NCBI GenBank assembly: GCA_960531495.1
Contig: OY482866.1
Location: 1-64,000 of the forward strand
Direction: 5' to 3'
Length of the DNA stretch: 64,000 nucleotides
Origin: Zeus faber
Taxonomy: Eukaryota; Chordata; Actinopteri; Zeiformes; Zeidae
Part shown: one piece after another, positions 58,961-64,000 of the stretch
Layout of the letters: each line of letters starts with the position of its first letter
How positions within the stretch are numbered: position 1 is the stretch's first letter
Program-made: the position numbers and the translations under genes
The notes under the pieces: generated by a model
Seen by the model: the letters and a program-made list of their open reading frames with translations, nothing else
What the model was told of the DNA's origin: nothing
Databases searched by the model: none

Positions 58961-61130
58961 GAAAGAAAGAATGAAAGAACGATTGAAAGAAAGAATGAAA
59001 GAATGAAAAAAAAGAATGAAAGAAAGATTGAAAGATTGAAAGATTGAAAGAAAGAATGAAAGATTGAAAGAAAGAATGAAAGAACGATTGAAAGAAAGAA
59101 TGAAATTATGAAAGAAAGATTGAAAGATTGAAAGAAATATTGAAAGAAAGAGAGAATGAAAGTAATAAAGATGGAAAGAAAAATTGAAAGAAAGATTAAA
59201 AGAGAGATTGAAAGATTGAAAGATTGAAAGAAAGAATGAAAGATTGAAAGAAAGAATGAAAGAATGAATGAAAGATTAAAAGATTGAAAGAAAGGTTGAA
59301 AGATAGAATGAAAGAAAGATTGAAATATTGAAATTTTGAAAGAACGATTGAAAGAAAGATTTAAAGAAAGATTGAAAGACTAAAAAAAAGAATGAAAGAA
59401 AGATTGAAAGGTTGAAAGAAAGAATGAAAGAATGAAAGAAAGATTGAAAGAAAGAAAGAAAGATTGAAAGAAAGAATGAAAGTATGAAAGAAAGATTGAA
59501 AGATTGAAGGAAAGATTGAAAGAACGATTGAAAGAAAGAATGAAAGAACGAAAGAAAGATTGAAAGAAAGATTGAAAGTAATAAAGATTGAAAGAAGGAA
59601 TGAAGGAAAAATTGAAAGTTTGAAAGACTGAAAGAATGAATGAAAGAAAGATTGAAAGATTGAAAGAAAGAAAGATTGAGGGAAAGAATGAAAGAATGAA
59701 AGAAAGATTGAAAGATTGAAAGAAATACTGAAAGAAAGAAAGAAAGATTGAAAGTAAGAACGATTGAAAGAAAGCTTGAAAGAAAGATTGAAAGAAGGAA
59801 TGAAAGAAAGATTGAAAGATAGAAAGATTGAAATAAAGAATGAAAGATTGAAAGAAAGAATAAAAGAACGATTGAAAGAAAGAATGAAAGAATGAAAGAA
59901 AGATTGAAAGATTGAAAGAATATTGAAAGAAAGAGAGAATGAAAGTAAGAAAGATTGAAAGAAAGATTGAAAGTAAAAAAGATTGAAAGAAAGAATGAAA
60001 GAAAAATTGAAAGATTGAAAGATTGAAAGAAAGATTTAAAGAAAGATTGAAAGAAAGATTGAAAGACTGGAAGAAAGAATGAATAAAAGAATTAAAGAAA
60101 GATTGAAAGATTGAAAGATTGAAAGATTGAAAGAAAGATTGAAAAAAGAATGATTGAAAGAAAGAAAGATTTAAAGAATGAAAGATTTAAAGAAAGATTG
60201 AAAGACTAAAAGTAAGAATGAAAAAAAAGAATGAAAGCAAGATTGAAAGATTGAAAGATTGAAAGAAAGAATGAAAGATTGAAAGAAAGAATGAAAGAAT
60301 GAAAGAAAGATTGAAAGACTGAAAGAAATATTGAAAGAAAGAGAGAATGAAAGTAAGAAAGATTGAAAGAAAAATTGAAAGATTGAAAGATTGAAAGAAA
60401 GAATGAAAGAAAGATTGAAAGATTGAAAGAAATACTGAAAGAAAGAAAGAAAGATTGAAAGTAAGAACGATTGAAAGAAAGCTTGAAAGAAAGATTGAAA
60501 GAAAGAATGAAAGAAAGATTGAAAGATTGAAAGATTGAAAGAAAGAATGAAAGATTGAAAGAAAGAATAAAAGAATGATTGAAAGAAAGAATGAAAGAAT
60601 GAAAGAAAGATTGAAAGATTGAAAGAATATTGAAAGAAAGAGAGAATGAAAGTAAGAAAGATTGAAAGAAAGATTGAAAGTAAAAAAGATTGAAAGAAAG
60701 AATGAAAGAAAAATTGAAAGATTGAAAGATTGAAAGAAAGATTTAAAGAAAGATTTAAAGAAAGATTGAAAGACTGAAAGAAAGAATGAATAAAAGAATT
60801 AAAGAAAGATTGAAAGATCGAAAGATTGAAAGATTGAAAGAAAGATTGAAAAAAGAATGATTGAAAGAAAGAAAGATTTAAAGAATGAAAGTAAGAATGA
60901 AAAAAAAGAATGAAAGAAAGATTGAAAGATTGAAAGATTGAAAGAAAGAATGAAAGATTGAAAGAAAGAATGAAAGAACGATTGAAAGAAAGAATGAAAG
61001 AATGAAAGAAAGATTGAAAGATTGAAAGAAATATTGAAAGAAAGAGAGAATGAAAGTAAGAAAGATGGAAAGAAAAATTGAAAGATTGAAAGATTGAAAG
61101 AAAGAATTAAAGAAAGATTGAATGATTGAA
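58961..61130 (+). repeat. GA-rich segment related to 44.4-46.9 kb
   Basis: Contains the third copy of the 859-bp block (ACGAAAG at 59548) and then, as at 46.4-46.9 kb, GATCGAAAG and AAGAATGAAAGTAAGAATG. A short tandem duplication of about 100 bp is visible near 58930-59095. Confidence 0.82.
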
Positions 61131-62790
61131 AGATTGAAAGAAAGATTGAAAGAAAGATTGAAGAAAGAAAGATTTAAAGAAAAAAAGATTTAAAGAAAGA
61201 TTGAAAGACTAAAAGTAAGAATGAAAAAAAAGATTGAAAGAAAGATTGAAAAAAGAAAGAAAGATTGAAAGAAAGATTGAAAGAAAGATTGAAAGAAAGA
61301 ATGAAAGTTTGAAAGAAAGATTGAAAGAAAGATTGAAAGAAAGATTGAAAGAAAGATTGAAAGACTGAAAGAAAAAATGAAAGAAAGATTAAAAGAGAGA
61401 TTGAAAGATTGAAAGATTGAAAGAAAGAATGAAAGATTGAAAGAAAGAATGAAAGAATGAATGAAAGATTAAAAGATTGAAAGAAATATTGAAAAAAAGA
61501 AAGATTGAAAGTAAGAAAAATTGAAAGAATGAATGAAAGAAACAAAAAAAGACTGATAAAAAGAAAGAATGTTTGAGAGATCAAAATATTTAAAGAAAGA
61601 AAGATTGAAAGAATGATTTTAAGCCTGAATTAAAGAATGAAAGAAAGATTGAAAGAAAGGTTGAAAGATAGAATGAAAGAAAGATTGAAAGATTGAAAGT
61701 TGTAAAGAAAGATTGAAAGAAAGATTTAAAGAAAGATTGAAAGACTAAAAAAAAGAATGAAAGAAAGATTGAAAGGTTGAAAGAAAAAATGAAAGAATGA
61801 AAGAAAGATTGAAAGATTGAAAAAAAGATTGGAAGAAAGAATGAAAGTATGAAAGAAAGATTGAAAGATTGAAGGAAAGATTGAAAGAACGATTGAAAGA
61901 AAGAATGAAAGAATGAAAGAAAGATTGAAAGATTGAAAGAAAGATTGAAAGTAATAAAGATTGAAAGAAGGAATGAAGGAAAAATTGAATGTTTGAAAGA
62001 CTGAAAGAATGAATGAAAGAAAGCTTGAAAGAAAGATTGAAAGAAAGATTTTAAGAAAGGTTGAAAGACTGAAAGAAAGAATGAAAGTAAGAATGATTGA
62101 AAGATTGAAAGAAAGAATGAAAGATTGAAAGAAAGAATATAAGAACGATTGAAAGAAAGATTGAAAGTAAGATTGAAAGTTTGAAAGAAAGATTGAAAGA
62201 AAAATTGAAAGAAAGATTGAAAGACTGAAGGAAAGAATGAGTGAAAGATTGAAAGAAAGATTAAAAGAAAAAAAGATTGAAAGTATTAAAGACTGAAAAA
62301 AATATTGAAAGAAAGATTTAAAGACTGAAAGATAGAATGAAAGAAAGATTGAAAGATTGAAAGATTGAAAGAAAGAATGAAAGAAAGATTGAAAGACTGA
62401 AAGAAAGAATGAAAGAAAGATTGAAAGTGCGAAAGAAAGAATGAAAGAATTAAAGAAAGATTGAAAGAAATATTGAAAGAAAGGATGAAAGATTGAAAGA
62501 AAGAATGAAAGTAATAAAGATTGAAAGAAGGAATGAAGGAAAAATTGAATGTTTGAAAGACTGAAAGAATGAATGAAAGAAAGCTTGAAAGAAAGATTGA
62601 AAGAAAGATTTTAAGAAAGGTTGAAAGACTGAAAGAAAGAATGAAAGAAAGAATGATTGAAAGATTGAAAGAAAGAATGAAAGATTGAAAGAAAGAATAT
62701 AAGAACGATTGAAAGAAAGATTGAAAGTAAGATTAAAAGTTTGAAAGAAAGATTGAAAGAAAAATTGAAAGAAAGATTGAAAGAATTAAT
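61131..62790 (+). repeat. GA-rich segment, third copy of the 42-kb type
   Basis: GACTGATAAAAAG (ACTGAT at 61552), AATGAGTG (near 62237) and GTGCG (62427) occur in the same order as at 42.3-43.4 and 47.3-48.3 kb. Only one GTGCG is present, so the 664-bp pair is single here. Confidence 0.83.
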
Positions 62791-64000
62791 GAAAGAAAGA
62801 TTGAAAGATTGAAAGAAAGAATGAAAGAAAGATTGAAAAATTGAAATATTGAAAGAAAGATTGAATGTTTGAAAAAAGATTGAAAGTATTAAAGATCGAA
62901 AGAAATATTTAAAGAAAGATTGAAAGATTGAAAGAAAGAATGAAAGAACGATTGAAAGAAAGAATGAATGAATGAAAGAAAGAATGAAAGATTAAACAAT
63001 TGAAAGAAAGATTGGAAGAAAGATTGAAAAAAGAAATATTGAAAGAAAGAATGAAAGAAAGATTGAAAGAAAGTTGGAAAGAAAGATTGAAAGAAAGAAA
63101 GATTGAAAGAAATAATGAAAGAAAGATTGAACGATTGGAACCAATATTGAAAGATAGAAAAATTGAAAGGAAGAAAGAATGAAAGCAAGATTGAAAGATT
63201 GAAAGAAAGAATGAAAGAAAGATTGAAAGATTGACAGAATGATTGAAAAAAAGGTTGAAAGACTGAAAGAAAGAATGAAAGAAAGATTGAAAGATTGAAA
63301 GATTGAAAGAAAGATTGAATGTTTGAAAGAAAGTTTGAAAGAAAGATTTAAAGAAAGAAAGATTGAAAGAAATATTGAAAGAAAGATTGAAAGATTGAAA
63401 GAAAGATTGAAAGATTGAAAGATTGAAATAATGATTGAAAGTTTGAAAGAAAGATTGAAAGAAAGATTTAAGGAAAGAAAGATTGAAAGTAAGAAAGATC
63501 GAAAGAAATATTGAAAGAAAGATTGAAAGAAAGAATGAAAGAAAGATTGAAAGAAAGATTGAAAAAAAGAAAGATTGAAAGAAAGATTGAAAGACTGAAG
63601 GAAAGAATGAAAGAAAGATTGAAAGAAAGATTGAAAGAAAGATTGAAAGAAAGAAAGATTGAAAGAAAGATTGAAAGATTGAAAGAAAGAATGAAAGAAC
63701 GATTGAAAGAAAGAATGAAAGAATGAAAGAAAGATTGAAAGATTGAAAGAAAGATTGAAAGAAAGATTTTAAGAAAGATTGAAAGACTGAAAGAAAGAAT
63801 GAAAGAAATAATTAAAGAAAGATTGAAAGAACGAATGTAAGAAAGATTGAAAGATTGAAAGATTGAAATAAAGATTGAAAGTTTGAAAGAAAGATTGAAA
63901 GAAAGATTTAAAGAAAGAAAGATTGAAAGAAATATTGAAAGAAAGATTGAAAGAATTAACAAAAGAAAGATTGAAAGAAAGATTGAAAGAAAGATTGAAC
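62791..64000 (+). repeat. Last GA-rich segment, cut by the window end
   Basis: Simple 4-bp-word repeat with few rare landmarks. AAAGATCGAAAGAAATATTT near 62891 resembles 35.1 and 39.8 kb, and GAACGATTGGAACC near 63129 is a variant of the GAACGATTGGAAG seen near 37670 and 38970. No large duplication is evident. The array runs off the window. Confidence 0.8.

Larger units (their letters stand above)
34107..64000 (+). repeat. GA-rich 4-bp-word satellite array (~30 kb)
   Basis: Almost the entire stretch is made of 4-bp words GAAA, GATT and GAAT, commonly combined as GAAAGATT, GAAAGAAT or GAAAGAAAGATT, with rarer words such as GACT, AACG and GTAA and occasional 1-2 bp slips. C is scarce on this strand. 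Rare words act as landmarks and show duplications at 108, 132, 237, 664, 859, 1373, 1691, 2154, 4678, 4947 and 14224 bp. Minus-strand frames of up to 523 codons exist because 12 bp of this pattern reads as Phe-Phe-Gln-Ser, Leu-Ser-Ile-Phe or Ser-Phe-Asn-Leu according to frame. These are composition artefacts, and I call no gene. The array continues beyond the window. Confidence 0.95.

Noticed and set aside
63511-63726. A plus-strand Lys-Glu-Arg-rich frame resembling a charged coiled coil
   Set aside because: It is the sense-strand reading of GAAAGAAAGATT-type words; the pattern is fully explained by the microsatellite.
34107-64000. Telomeric repeats, or heat-shock elements made from repeated GAA
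   Set aside because: No TTAGGG-like hexamer array is present. The GAA words are direct and spaced 4 bp apart, while heat-shock elements need alternating GAA and TTC at 5-bp steps.
1-64000. tRNA, rRNA or other structured RNA genes
   Set aside because: I saw no tRNA-like box pairs with cloverleaf potential and no rRNA-like conserved stretches; everything falls into the repeat families described.

Overview
The whole 64 kb window is tandemly repeated, apparently non-coding satellite DNA. I found no convincing protein gene, tRNA, rRNA, transposon or CRISPR array on either strand. Long arrays of ~200-bp monomers organised into higher-order repeats (HORs), a 59-bp minisatellite and a 30-kb microsatellite-derived array point to a eukaryotic heterochromatic region (centromeric, pericentromeric or subtelomeric), probably animal. 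The style resembles fish satellites, but that is an impression; nothing in the sequence identifies the species.

Layout. (1) 1-26453: a satellite built from two monomers, A (208 bp) and B (196 bp). They are alike at both ends and different in the middle. I place 77 A and 53 B units, and their lengths account for the interval 30-26427 exactly with only seven units of altered length. Units are grouped in HOR blocks: 2852 bp x3, 2829 bp x2, 808 bp x2 and 1629 bp x2. (2) 26454-30096: an A-rich, G-poor minisatellite of ~59-bp units, many carrying a 7-bp-stem palindrome. (3) 30097-34106: the A/B satellite again, in the opposite orientation and far more diverged, with fixed differences from the left array, long B runs, A/B hybrids and one shortened unit. 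(4) 34107-64000 (running off the end): a C-poor array of 4-bp words (GAAA, GATT, GAAT), duplicated at scales from 108 bp to many kb, including 664-, 859-, 1373-, 1691- and 2154-bp repeats.

Many open reading frames exist, but each follows from repeat composition: a 63-codon minus-strand frame in A units, Lys/Tyr/Asn-rich plus-strand frames in the minisatellite, and Phe/Ser/Leu/Ile/Gln/Asn minus-strand frames in the GA-rich array. None behaves like a gene. The main interest is architectural: a strict two-monomer grammar, nested HORs, hybrid monomers that record exchanges, an inverted satellite arm across a minisatellite core, and an abrupt switch to a strand-asymmetric 30-kb array. Repeat order and copy number depend on correct assembly of near-identical repeats.
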